The notes below the pieces were generated by a model, which saw only the letters and a list, made by a program, of their open reading frames with translations, was not told where the DNA came from and searched no databases. The translations under genes were made by a program, and so were the position numbers. Of a DNA stretch of 64,000 nucleotides, positions 12,485 through 22,829 are shown in pieces. Position 1 is the first letter of the stretch; each line of letters starts with the position of its first letter. Source of the stretch: Eudromia elegans. Taxonomy: Eukaryota > Chordata > Aves > Tinamiformes > Tinamidae. The stretch lies in assembly GCA_003342815.1 (NCBI GenBank), contig PTEX01000012.1, positions 6,395,825 through 6,459,824 of the forward strand. The letters run 5' to 3'.

Positions 12485-12705
12485 AAGACAGCTCTATGGG
12501 AAAATACATTTTAATCTCTTTTGATATATCCAATCATTTGATAAATTGTTATGAACAGTGTTCATCGAGAAAAAAGATCAGGAAAATATGAAATGCAATA
12601 ACATCTGGTACGATGACCTTATTGAACCTTTTTCCTGAAATATATATATATTTGTTAAAAAAAAAGAACACAAAATTAGTTACTAAATCTTTAGAAGTGA
12701 TAGTA

Positions 12706-12726
12706 AAATATATATATATATATATA
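12706..12726. repeat. (TA)n repeat
   Basis: Ten alternating TA units lie in the intron between exons 10 and 11. A shorter TA run sits about 60 bases before it. Confidence 0.9.
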
Positions 12727-13876
12727 CACTTCAGTATAAGATGATCAGCAGGGGCAATAAAAAGCATTTCTTAACTGGTCTCAAGCAAAAATGGCTATAA
12801 ATGATGTCTTCCTTTTGTGCTTCCACTTTTACAACATAAAATAGTACCTACTACCTAAATCACAATCCTATGCTCAGTAAAAGAATGATCTGTATCGCTA
12901 CGGTACAAATAGTATCCCAATATATTATCTGCAGATACAATTCACTTACCTGTGTGTATTTAAAGTACAAAACATCTGTGCTACATGTTTAAATGCAAAG
13001 CTGTCAAACAAGATAAATATATCTGTTGAATCTATAACTTCCTGACTTTGTCACAGTGCTGACTTTTCCACAAGAATATATAGATAAAATTCTCTTTTAT
13101 GTATACTAGAAATATATAATTTAAAAGAGATTTTCAATTGCAGTAAGAAAATTTCCTTTATACTTTCTATCTTAAGAGTTGTAATTAACCCTATGTAAGT
13201 CAAATGAAGAAATTTTCATACTACTGAAAAGGCAACATGCTAGTTACCTAACAAAAAGCCTCCTCCCTGGAAAAGTTACACAAGCTCAGTACACTGCAAT
13301 AGAGTTCTCTCTGTAAAGCTACCTTGCTCAAAGAAAGACTGAGAAATGAGTAAAAGGCAATCTGGTTTTGATGATTTTTTTTTTTCCTACATTCTTTCTG
13401 ACTATAATAACCACCACAGAGTTACTCGGGCTACTAATGCATTAGCAACATCTCTTTCGTCTTCTTCTTAAGGAGCAGAAGGGGCATCATCTTAAGGAAT
13501 ATAATTTTTTAACTACCTTTTCTGAACAGTTAAGAATTTTTTAAGCATAAAGTATGGATTCACTTGGAAAAATCCCTTAATTAAAATAGTATCACTGTAT
13601 TCTCTATTATTCCATTAAATCTAGATTACATTTGCATAGATATTAGCAAAATACATTAATTTAACTATTTGCAAACTCCCAACTTGGAGCATGAAAAGGT
13701 CATACTCTCTGATTCTATCAATGTCTGAGAGAAAGTGGCTTATCTGAGATATAATATAGGAACAACTGCAAAAAAAAAGCCTGAACACCACTGAAATATT
13801 TCAGACAGGAGGTCACTAGTGAGAAAGCAGGGCTATGCAGAATACAGAAAAAGATCTTGAAAATCAGTAGTAATCA

Positions 13877-14886
13877 GCGGTGCCGAGTCCAGCTGGAGGC
13901 CTGTGGCTAGTGGTGTCCCCCAGGGGTCAGTCCTCGGTCCGGTCCTGTTCAATTTATTCATTAACGACCTGGATGAAGGGATGGAGTGCTCCCTCAGCAA
14001 GTTTGCTGATGATACCAAACTGGGAGGAATAGCTGACAGCCCTGAGGGCTGCGCTGCCATCCAGAGGGACCTGGACAGACTGGACAACTGGGCGGCGAGT
14101 AACCTCATGAAGTTCAACAAGGGCAAGTGCAGGGTCCTGCACCTGGGGAGGAATAACCCTAGACATGCCTACAGGCTGGGGACCGACCTCCTGGAGAGCA
14201 GCCCTGAAGAGAGGGACCTGGGCGTCATGGTGGACGACAAGTTGACCATGAGGCAGCAGTGTGCCCTCGTGGCCAAGAAGGCCAATGGGATCCTGGGGTG
14301 CATTAAGCAGAGCGTCTCCAGCAGGTCGAGGGAGGTGATTCTGCCCCTCTACTCAGCCCTGGTGAGGCCGCACCTCGAGTACTGTGTGCAGTTCTGGGCT
14401 CCCCAGTGCAGGAGGGACGTGGAGGTGCTGGAGAGAGTCCAGCGCAGGGCCACAAAGATGATTAGGGGCCGGGAACATCTGCCCTATGAGGAAAGGCTGA
14501 GAGGGCTGGGCCTCTTCAGCCTGGAGAAGAGAAGACTGAGAGGGGACCTGATTAATGTATATAAATATCTCAAGAAAGGGAGTGAGGAGGAGGGGGCTGG
14601 CCTCTTCTCAGTGGTGGCCAGTGATAGAACTAGGGGAAACGGCCACAAATTGAGGCACCAAAAGTTCCACAGGAACTTGAGGAAGAATTTCTTAACAGTG
14701 AGGGTGACAGAGCACTGGAACAGGCTGCCCAGAGAGGTGGTGGAGTCTCCTTCTCTGGAGATCTTCAAAACCCGCCTGGACACCACCCTGTGCCACATGC
14801 TCTAGGGGACCCTGCGAGTGCAGGGGGGTTGGACTAGATGACCTCTACAGGTCCGTTCCAACCCTGGCCATTCTATGATTCTATGA
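13877..14886 (+). mobile_element. CR1 LINE, 5'-truncated, open RT fragment, antisense to PPFIA2
   Basis: About 1.0 kb of a chicken-repeat-1 non-LTR retrotransposon lies in the intron between exons 11 and 10. From 13,903 to the TAG at 14,805 the frame is open for 300 codons. It shows the reverse-transcriptase blocks [15 protein letters not shown] and FADDTKLGG (catalytic Asp pair at residues 36-37), then the CR1 thumb and C-terminal region ([40 protein letters not shown]). It ends with two ATTCTATG octamers at 14,870-14,885, the CR1 3' end. The 5' part of ORF2 and all of ORF1 are missing, as in most CR1 copies, so it cannot move by itself. The exact 5' edge is uncertain by some 20 bases. The intact frame suggests a fairly recent insertion. 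Confidence 0.95.
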
Positions 14887-15179
14887 AAAGCAAAAAAATA
14901 GAAATCTCTCAAGTCTTCTCTGTGTTTCTCTGTTTTTCTCTTACATACTTCCTTTTAATCGGCCAATATTTCTTTATGTGGGACACTTTGAAAGTCATAT
15001 GCTTAGGAAATGAAGAAACTGTTGTTATTTTCTCACAAAAAAATAGTCAAAACCCAGACATGCTCCCAGTCTTTTGAATATATGCCAGGTTTTCTGACAG
15101 TACACAATGGTACATGAACATTAAGTTGAGATTAAAGCTCTAATCAAGAAGTCCATCCAAGGTGGTTCAGGTTACATAC

Positions 15180-15400
15180 CTGATTTCTTTATTGATAGCA
15201 TCTAGCTGCTCCTGAAGCATCATGGCTAGAGTCTGGGCATCCGAATGGCCACTTGGTGACAGAAGGTCCATGGAGCTGAAAAGTGTTTCTCTATCATCAT
15301 CATCAATATCAGACATTTCGGTGTCACTTTCAAATGGGTGGCTGCTCAGAACTCCTATCTGCTGAGTCCTATTCCACTCATGATCTCCAAGGGATTTTAC
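15180..15400 (-). CDS. PPFIA2: PPFIA2 coding exon 10 of window (acidic linker and short helix)
   Basis: This 221-nt exon, phase 0/2, starts VKSLGDHEWNRTQQIGV and includes the acidic cluster SDTEMSDIDDDDRET, the conserved LLSPSGHSDAQTLAMMLQEQ and the helix start LDAINKEI. The acidic, Ser/Thr-containing cluster resembles casein-kinase-2 sites (inference). The acceptor is CTCCTAG|GT and the donor is CAG|GTATGT. The intron behind it holds the antisense CR1 element. Confidence 0.95.
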
Positions 15401-15878
15401 CTAGGAGGAATTAGGAAGTGAATAAGGCTTAGTCCATGAAGAATAATTTCAAAATAAAACAGCAAAGGAGAGAAACTAACATTTAATAGTCATTATATAA
15501 TGATTAATTTTCCATTAACACTTGTAATATTACTGCAAAGAGGCATATTTTTTGCCACTGCAGATGGTATAAAGTATTTTCACATAATTTCTAATGTTGT
15601 GTTAAATTAACTAAAAGAAATTTGCAATGATGTCCAGAAAAGACAGATAAGAAAATATGTTTGAACTTTAATATCTTAAATCAATTCTTCTCTGCCTTTG
15701 TTTCAGCGCAACAGCACTCACATCTGAGTATGTATGGGGAAAGAAAAACAAAACAAAATACACCTTGCCGTTCATATTTAATACGCTTAATTTTCCTGAG
15801 GAAAAAGAAAATGCAATTTGAAACAGTCTGAAATACATTTTCTTAACAAGGAATATGTGAAATAAAATTGGGATTAAC
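15401..15878 (-). other. PPFIA2: PPFIA2 intron between exons 9 and 10
   Basis: A short 478-nt intron; nothing notable. Confidence 0.9.
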
Positions 15879-16014
15879 CTTTGGTTCGTCTCTGCGTACT
15901 CCCATCCGGCCTCTTCTAGGCCGCCTTATCACTTTGGTCGACCGGTAGTCAGACTGGCTGTCAACCAGGGAGCCCACAGAATACCTCAGCTCTGCTGATG
16001 TGTCAAGATGAGGC
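15879..16014 (-). CDS. PPFIA2: PPFIA2 coding exon 9 of window (basic linker)
   Basis: This 136-nt exon, phase 2/0, completes a split Arg codon and then encodes PHLDTSAELRYSVGSLVDSQ, SDYRSTKV and IRRPRRGRMGVRRDEPK. The strongly basic stretch IRRPRRGRMGVRR is part of the unstructured linker. The acceptor is TTTTAG|G and the donor is AAG|GTTAAT. The match to mammalian liprin-alpha-2 is almost complete. Confidence 0.95.
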
Positions 16015-17603
16015 CTAAAACAGAGCCAAAGCAAAAGGCTGAGAGAGTGTTTTAATAACAGTAATAATCTACTGACCTTTGGTTTAGAAAGACAAATTTT
16101 TAATTTTCTAAGTTTTTTTTTTTAAGCAAACTAGCATAGCTCATAGACAAAATGACAAAAATATTACACTTAAAAACTTTTAAAAGCAAAACATTGAAAT
16201 CATATTATCAGAAAACTAAGGCAGTAAAAAACCTTTGATTTTTCAAAATGAAGGCCTCGTCTAATAAAAGTTGTGATCCAAAACTTTTACATGGAAAAAA
16301 TAAGCAGTGTTCAGGTAAGCACAATGAGCCATACTGACTGTTGAATATACTATCCTATGGATTTTCCTTCCATTACTTTCCTGAATATTCCTGAATAAAT
16401 ATTCCTGAGGTTACTGTGAGGATGTCACATGCTCAGGAGTATTTATATTTATACATTATATTTAGTATATTTATACAAAATTATATCTGTAAAACTTTGC
16501 TTTGAATTGTGAAAAAAACCTGCTCTGAGATATACAGTGTAAGTTATGAATGGATTATGTGTATATCTAATGACACTTTTGAGAGAATAAGCCTGAGTAA
16601 AAAGCAAAAACTATATTTAAGGTGTGAGTGTAGTTTTGAAATGAGTGGCAGGAAAAATGAATCCTACTCCAGAAAGATTTTGGAATAATGATGGTTGACA
16701 CTGAATTTTTCCTATGGTCTTGGTAGCCGTTGGGCTGGTGTGGTGAGCGTGTCCTTGCTCTGTGCACTGTTTGAGCAGTGAACCCCAGCAGTGGAGACCT
16801 GGCCAATATCTAGATCTTAATATACATTCCATCTCCACGGAAATATATGAATAATGTGCATAGGTACACGATCATAGTAGCATGCAACTATAGTAGAAAA
16901 AAAAGAAATATAACTACTACTACATTGATAAGACAACTAAGTATATATGTGTTATATATGCTTATATATAGAAAGTCCATAAATATGTTCATATCTTTCA
17001 AGAAGGAGAGTGTTCAAGCTCTACATATAGATGAGCACAACCCTGCATTAGCTCTCCCTGAGAGAGCTGCAATGCCCAGAGGAGAACTGCCTACCGAAAC
17101 CATGCCATCAGCAATCAGATTTAATTTCCATTTTACTAATAACAGGAATAGGAGAACAAAGCTTTTCTACTCGATGTTTCAGGATCTATAAATGCATAAA
17201 ATGACAGCGTAAAGCTGTATTTAAATACTTTTTAAAACTCAGGGGAAAAATGTTTACAATGTGTTACAGAGACAACTTGCAAGGTTCAGAGCCACGTTAA
17301 TAATCAGTTTCAGAAACAAACCAGAAAGAAGAAATGGAAATAAGGGAATTTTCTATTCTTAAACACTTCTCACACTTTAAAGAGAATGCTGCCCAGGAAA
17401 AAGATTGCTTTAGCCTTAGAGATAAAAGCTAAAAGGAAAAAGTAACAATAACAAGGATAGCACAGAAGTTACATTTTTAAAGAAATACATGATTTTTTTT
17501 GCGTGCAGTCTGAACACATTCTTGTAAAGATTAGGCTTTTCTATTTATGTTCTCTTGCAATTCAAAGTTGGGAAATATTTGTTGTTAAATAGTTAAATAT
17601 TAC
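16015..17603 (-). other. PPFIA2: PPFIA2 intron between exons 8 and 9
   Basis: A 1.6-kb AT-rich intron. No repeat family or exon recognised. Confidence 0.9.
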
Positions 17604-17695
17604 CTTGACAATGAGGGTTCAATTAAAGAACCAGCCCTCAACTTCATCTGCTCCAGTTCAGATCTCAGTTTCTCAATTTCTTCTGCGAGTCTTTC
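17604..17695 (-). CDS. PPFIA2: PPFIA2 coding exon 8 of window (end of coiled coil)
   Basis: This 92-nt exon, phase 0/2, encodes ERLAEEIEKLRSELEQMKLR followed by AGSLIEPSLS and the first two bases of an Arg codon. It holds the last strong heptads of the N-terminal coiled coil and the start of the linker. The acceptor is ATTTCCAG and the donor is AAG|GTAATA. The end (IEPSLSRPHLD) differs from the IEPTIPRTHLD I recall for human, consistent with a looser constraint at the domain edge. Confidence 0.94.
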
Positions 17696-20600
17696 CTGGA
17701 AATGAGGGAAATAAGATCCACTTACTTTAGATACAATATTAGCTTACTTTATGAGATATTAATCTCATAAAACTAAACAAATACAATAAGATATCTTGAA
17801 AATAATATAATTTAAAAATGAACTCTCATTATTGCTATTAGAATACATGCATCAAGAGCAGAAATTATAGCACTCTTTCATATTTTTTCCATTAGTTATA
17901 AAGAATGACAGGACAGGTATATGCTTGAAATATTCCTTCTTTTGACAGTGTCTGCGGAAGAAGAACCAAAAATCCCCCAAAGCGATAGCTGCTAAACCTA
18001 AAAGCAGCAAATAACTGAAGATACAAAGCAAGCAGTATTTACTCTGGAAAGGATATGAAAGAAGCATTTATAATAACAACTATGCTATTATGAAAATGGA
18101 ATCACCAATAATTATATTTTACCACTCCTCCTTCTGCCTCACGAAACAGCAAAACTGTGATGAATGTCAGAAATATTCCTAAAGCCTGCTAGCCCTAATC
18201 AAGGGTAAAACCCTAGTGATCTGTATTTCAGCTGTCACCATTCAGGAAAGCATAATCAAACTTGTGAAGACTCTTTTTTTCTAAAAAAAAAAAAAAATTC
18301 TTTTATTTTATGCCATGTATCTATCTTTTTCCCACAAGGGCCAGTTCCTGGTCTTTCATCCTGTGAAAATTTCTATGAGCAGCTATATGCGTGTCCAACA
18401 TGGAAGGTGGGATTCACTTTGAGATTAAGACACATTTCTGCCTCTATATCTGTGCAAGACACCTACGATCCCACGATGGTCAGTGGTGTAAAGCTGCCAT
18501 TAGTGAAGTTCAGCAAGCAACACAGTATGAGTGATGCTACCGGTGCCATCTGAGGGATTGCTAGATTCTTGTCCACTGGATTGGGATTTGGATACCTCTG
18601 CTACAAATACCTAAAGGCACACCAGAGCTTAAATTTAACCTCAGAGGGCATGCAAAGCTAACTGTGAGAGCAGTCCCTTGAGGGCCATTGGTACCTGCAC
18701 ATCAAACAGGCCAGGGCCTGGACACTAGTGCATAACTAGTGCATAATACTAGGGCCCTACTTGCCCTACTACTTCTACTGCATTCACTAGCCCTGATTTG
18801 TGCACTAACGTCACTCTTCCCAGCAGGCAGAGCATAGGGAAGAGCTCCTGGTATGCCGTTTGCCCAAGGACACCTTTGTTACAGACTCAGCTTTAGAGAA
18901 AGTAAGGTTCTTAGGGTCTTGTTGAACTGTAGCTTTATAGCTTGAAAGTTGACGAAGCTTCTAGCATAAGATGCTGCTAGGTCACTAAAGGGCAGTGTGG
19001 CACAGAAACTGGATTTCCCTTAGGAGGAATTTGATGGACATTGTACTGTAACATTTGCAAGTTACTTAGTGATTGTTAGTAGCTGGTGCTGTGTTTATCC
19101 ATCTGAATTTGCTTAATCATTTTCTCCATCAAAGTGCAAGAAATAAACTCTTAGAAGCGCTTTATGCAGAAGTTCTGTGATCAGACATAGGCAGTTCCTT
19201 CCTTGTGAGAATAACTTCTCCATTAAACACACACAGCTTTAGCTGAGGTTTGCTAATGAGAGTGTATTTATCGCACTTCTAATTGTTCTTTACACTCTTA
19301 AGCAAGAACCAATAAACAAAACACATAAAGTAAAATTTCAAAACATTTTTGCAAAAAACACTTTTCAATAAATATGCATTTTTTTATATCAGATCATCCA
19401 TCTATGTCAAGAGTATTATGAACATTCACGGCAGAAAACAGATTGAAAAAGAATTAGCTACTGTATTCATTTTCACTGTAACACTTTTAAAACAATAAAG
19501 TTACTTTGAAAATAACTCTGTAAAAATAAAGAAGTTAGAGGCAGAAGCAGAATCTATAATTTGTGTTTAGATTCTCTTCCAGCAAAATGATAGAAAGTTT
19601 TGATTCAATAGATATGGCTTTAGAAACATGCATCCTTTTGCCTAACTTGATGGCATAGTATAATCCTGATTTAGCACAGAAGATGCATCTTAAACTATAA
19701 AAACAGAGGAGGAAAATGTTATTTATTTAAAACACATTTTAATAAATATTATATCACCTCTGAATAATGGCATAGAATGTATTTTAATTATTGTGTAATA
19801 GAGGGGAAATAGAAAGGAATTGCCTTGCTGTTCTGAACATCATAACACTGACAAGTGTTATTTTGCAATTCTCATTCTCTTTTTCTATGTCTCCACCACA
19901 GAAATTCCTTAATCAAATTTACTCTCACAGTTTGCCTAGGAAGAATAAAGGATGGTGGAAAGATTGAGTTTATGCAGGGAAGTGGATTAGCTACTGAGGC
20001 ATACCTAGGAATGAGTAAGGAACAGAGTAAACTACACCATGAAAAGGAATTTAGAACATGCATATGTATATGAGAAGTCAGTCTAGAAGAACTACTGTAG
20101 TTTATATCCCCTTAAAATATGCTCTAAACTGCTTATCTGGCTTCACAAAGAAAATATACAGCAGCCAGGAATCCAAGCAATTTCATGAACTCCTTTTTGG
20201 GGCTGTAATTAGAATCTCTCTCTTCCTTTCTACAAGGCTATCCAAACACAGACTAAAGTAACAACTGATTATTTCTAAACATATTTCTTTTTTTCTATTT
20301 TTTTGCTCAATATATCTGGTTTGGGATGTAATTCTATTCTTCCCTAGTATCAAATGGCACTGTGCTTTCAGCATTCTACATAGTTTCTTTTACTTGAACT
20401 CAATTGATTATAAAAAAACTTCCTCTACGAATCTGACGGCAGATATATTTGTGTGTCCTACTGCCCACAAGGCAAATACAACTTAGAAAAAAAAATCCAA
20501 ACGCTTGGATTTCAAATAAACATTTATAATTATCCTGACTGCTTCACTAAGCAGCATTAGGGGTTAATCTGCAATGAACTAAGAAAGGTCATTTTCAGTT

Positions 20601-21001
20601 ATATTTAGCATAACATCACTGCACCTGTTAAGAAGAATTGCATCAAATCTAGCAATTATATTCTTTGCTGTAAAAATGTAACTAGTTATGTGTTCATCTC
20701 TGTTAAACAACATTGCTTTCAGAATTAAGACTGATAGAAAAAAAAAAATCCAGAGCAAGTAAAATCAGTATGAATTTTAGTTTTGACTTCCTGAGGCTGA
20801 ACCATAAATCAAGCTTGGAAGAATCTTTAGAAACCCTCAATGACTAATAGAAACATTTGGGTCATTAAAGGAATTATCAGTAATAACAGGAATATTTTAC
20901 ATGACAACTAAGGAATCAAATATTCCTGTTATATATATATATCTAAAGAAGACATATATACCATTTGATAAAATAGAAAAAATAGCAATATTTTACAGTA
21001 C
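17696..21001 (-). other. PPFIA2: PPFIA2 intron between exons 7 and 8
   Basis: A 3.3-kb intron. A more GC-rich stretch at about 18,340-19,060 contains a short local repeat (ACTAGTGCATA twice near 18,725). No protein match or known element recognised. Confidence 0.8.
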
Positions 21002-21064
21002 CTTGTCATGCAAAGACTCTTCCAGGTTCTTCCTGAAACTTTCAGATTCTTGAATTAAAACATT
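21002..21064 (-). CDS. PPFIA2: PPFIA2 coding exon 7 of window (coiled coil)
   Basis: This 63-nt exon encodes 21 residues (three heptads), phase 0/0: NVLIQESESFRKNLEESL then HDK. It continues the coiled coil. The acceptor is ATTTCCTAG and the donor is AAG|GTACTG. Because the exon is symmetric and encodes whole heptads, it could be skipped without loss of frame or helix register. There is no evidence here that this happens. Confidence 0.94.
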
Positions 21065-21773
21065 CTAGGAAATAAGAAGAAAATTGAAATATAGATTAAA
21101 AAAAATTAAAGTGTTAAATATCAGATACCGTCATATACATTCAACCCCCATACTTAAGCTACCAAGGTAAGTAGCAAATCAGCCTTATTAATCACTGAAT
21201 TTGAAACATTTTGAGCCCATATTAAATGGGAACACTAAAAATAACCAAAACATGTAATAAAAATTATTTCAAGATTGGGAAAAAAAGATTTTTTTTTTCA
21301 TGAATTGAGTGACTCTTATGCTTTACACATCTATTTCTCCCAAGTTCTTCTTCTTTACGGATATATTTTGCTTTGATGGTATGACTTGATATGCTTTGAT
21401 AGTATGGCTATATCCTCTGACAGATTATGAAACATCCTGCTGAAAGATTTTCCTCAGATCAAACTAGAGGTGCATAAATGGAAGAGGAAAGGATTAATGA
21501 AACAATGCATAAAAATGTCTTATGATGTTAATTTTACAGGTACGGTATGTCTTACAGAAAGCCAACACATCATGGAAAGCCAGTAGATATCATCCCTTCT
21601 CCTATGGAAGCGGGTGCTTCTCCATTGGGAGAGTATTTCATTCTTACTGTACACAGCAAGGAGCTAAAATGATCAGGCTGAAATACCGGATTGAGAGAAC
21701 AACTGAAACGCTGTCATCCTCAGTACTAATTCCCTTAGCTGAAGAGCTGTTTATCCTGCTCTGTGCACGTTAC
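21065..21773 (-). other. PPFIA2: PPFIA2 intron between exons 6 and 7
   Basis: A 709-nt intron; nothing notable beyond A/T-rich tracts. Confidence 0.9.
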
Positions 21774-21905
21774 CTTCTCCTCGAGTGCCGCCATTCTCTC
21801 TTTTAAGTGTAGCTGCAGGCGTTCATTGGATTCTGTCAAAAGTCTGTCTACAGTGTCTGATAGCCTTTTGTTGTGCTCCTCATTCATCTTTTCTCTTTGC
21901 CTTGC
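21774..21905 (-). CDS. PPFIA2: PPFIA2 coding exon 6 of window (coiled coil)
   Basis: This 132-nt exon encodes 44 residues, phase 0/0: [20 protein letters not shown], then [20 protein letters not shown] and LEEK. It is among the most conserved parts of the liprin-alpha coiled coil and is shared by all vertebrate paralogues. The acceptor is TATTAAAG and the donor is AAG|GTAACG. An overlapping plus-strand frame of similar length is a shadow. Confidence 0.95.
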
Positions 21906-22239
21906 CTTTAATATAGGACAGAAGGGACAGATTGGTAGAGTTCAAAAGTAACCACTACAGACTTGCATTTTTATAAGGCAGAAGCCTTATGGTAATTGAA
22001 CACATTTAAAGAAATTCCACAAGAAATGTAGTTACGCATTCACTTTTGTACCAGCAGAATACTCACAGACCTGCAACAGGATGTTGATTACTATATTAAG
22101 ATGGTTAAATAAAATGGGAAAATGCTGCTACCACTGCTACAAATAAAGCATTTGCTAGTCAATAGATTTATGTGATGCAGGTTATAATGTAGCACTATAT
22201 CAACAAGCAAGAATGTGCAGTTATCTGTATTTAACATAC
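21906..22239 (-). other. PPFIA2: PPFIA2 intron between exons 5 and 6
   Basis: A 334-nt intron, the shortest in the window; nothing notable. Confidence 0.9.
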
Positions 22240-22323
22240 TCTTTGAAGTTCCTGATTCTTCTCTTCAAGTTGAGCTTCTAAATGCCGCATACGTTCTTCA
22301 ATATTTCCATGCCTTTCTTCTGC
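22240..22323 (-). CDS. PPFIA2: PPFIA2 coding exon 5 of window (coiled coil)
   Basis: This 84-nt exon encodes 28 residues (exactly four heptads), phase 0/0: [18 protein letters not shown] followed by [10 protein letters not shown]. It continues the coiled coil. The acceptor is TTTTTTACAG-like and the donor is AGA|GTATGT, which lacks the usual final exonic G. The intron to the next exon is only 334 nt. Confidence 0.95.
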
Positions 22324-22742
22324 CTGTAAAAAAGAATAGAGAGACTCTTTGTAATTTAAAGACTTTGCAAGTCTTTATCTCAGTAAAGTTGAAACAAAAC
22401 ATAAAGCAAGCTACTACTAACTGCAAACTGAGTTTTCAGAAAAGAAACTTCATTTAAACAGGCAGCTGAACAGCATTGCTTGAAATGTGTCAGCTACGAA
22501 GGCCTGTTACATCCAAGCATCAGCAAAACATTGGAGTTATTTATGAGCAATGAAATCAGCCAAATGTAACATGCAGACTGTGCATGGTTTGAACACAAAC
22601 CTGCCATTGTAAAATCGTAAGCTCCTGAAGCACTGAACTGCACAATGGTTGATTATCAATAAATAAAAAAAAAGTTTAAAAAAATGAAAACAAATCAGAT
22701 GGATTCTATTTAGCAATAGAAAGTAAAGTCCAGTAGGACTAC
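22324..22742 (-). other. PPFIA2: PPFIA2 intron between the candidate cassette exon and exon 5
   Basis: A 419-nt AT-rich segment. No motif is obvious that would decide inclusion of the cassette exon. Confidence 0.75.
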
Positions 22743-22829
22743 CTTCCTACGTATGGAGATCATTTCTTGTAGTTTAGCTTCCATAACATATTGATAATCA
22801 TCAGATGAGGTAGAAGAGGTTGGATCAGA
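22743..22829 (-). CDS. PPFIA2: Candidate PPFIA2 cassette exon (29 aa, in frame)
   Basis: This 87-nt open segment lies between the exons ending IAALTK and starting AEERHG. It has a pyrimidine-rich acceptor (CCCTCTCCTTTTCC then GACTTGTTAG) and an AAG|GTAGTC donor. It is phase 0/0, so it can be included or skipped without breaking the frame. It encodes SDPTSSTSSDDYQYVMEAKL followed by QEMISIRRK: a Ser/Thr/Asp-rich start that could be phosphorylated, then an amphipathic helix. The 29 residues equal four heptads plus one, so inclusion would shift the coiled-coil register. The canonical liprin-alpha-2 sequence I remember lacks it, so I infer an alternative exon. It may already be annotated as an isoform. 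Confidence 0.75.

Larger units (their letters stand above)
11227..15179 (-). other. PPFIA2: PPFIA2 intron between exons 10 and 11
   Basis: A 3.95-kb intron with the TTATTC array, the local duplication at 12,422, TA repeats and the antisense CR1, which makes up about a quarter of it. No further exon seen. Confidence 0.9.

Noticed and set aside
13833-14798. Minus-strand frames of 70-104 codons within the CR1
   Set aside because: Antisense shadows of the CR1 reverse-transcriptase frame.
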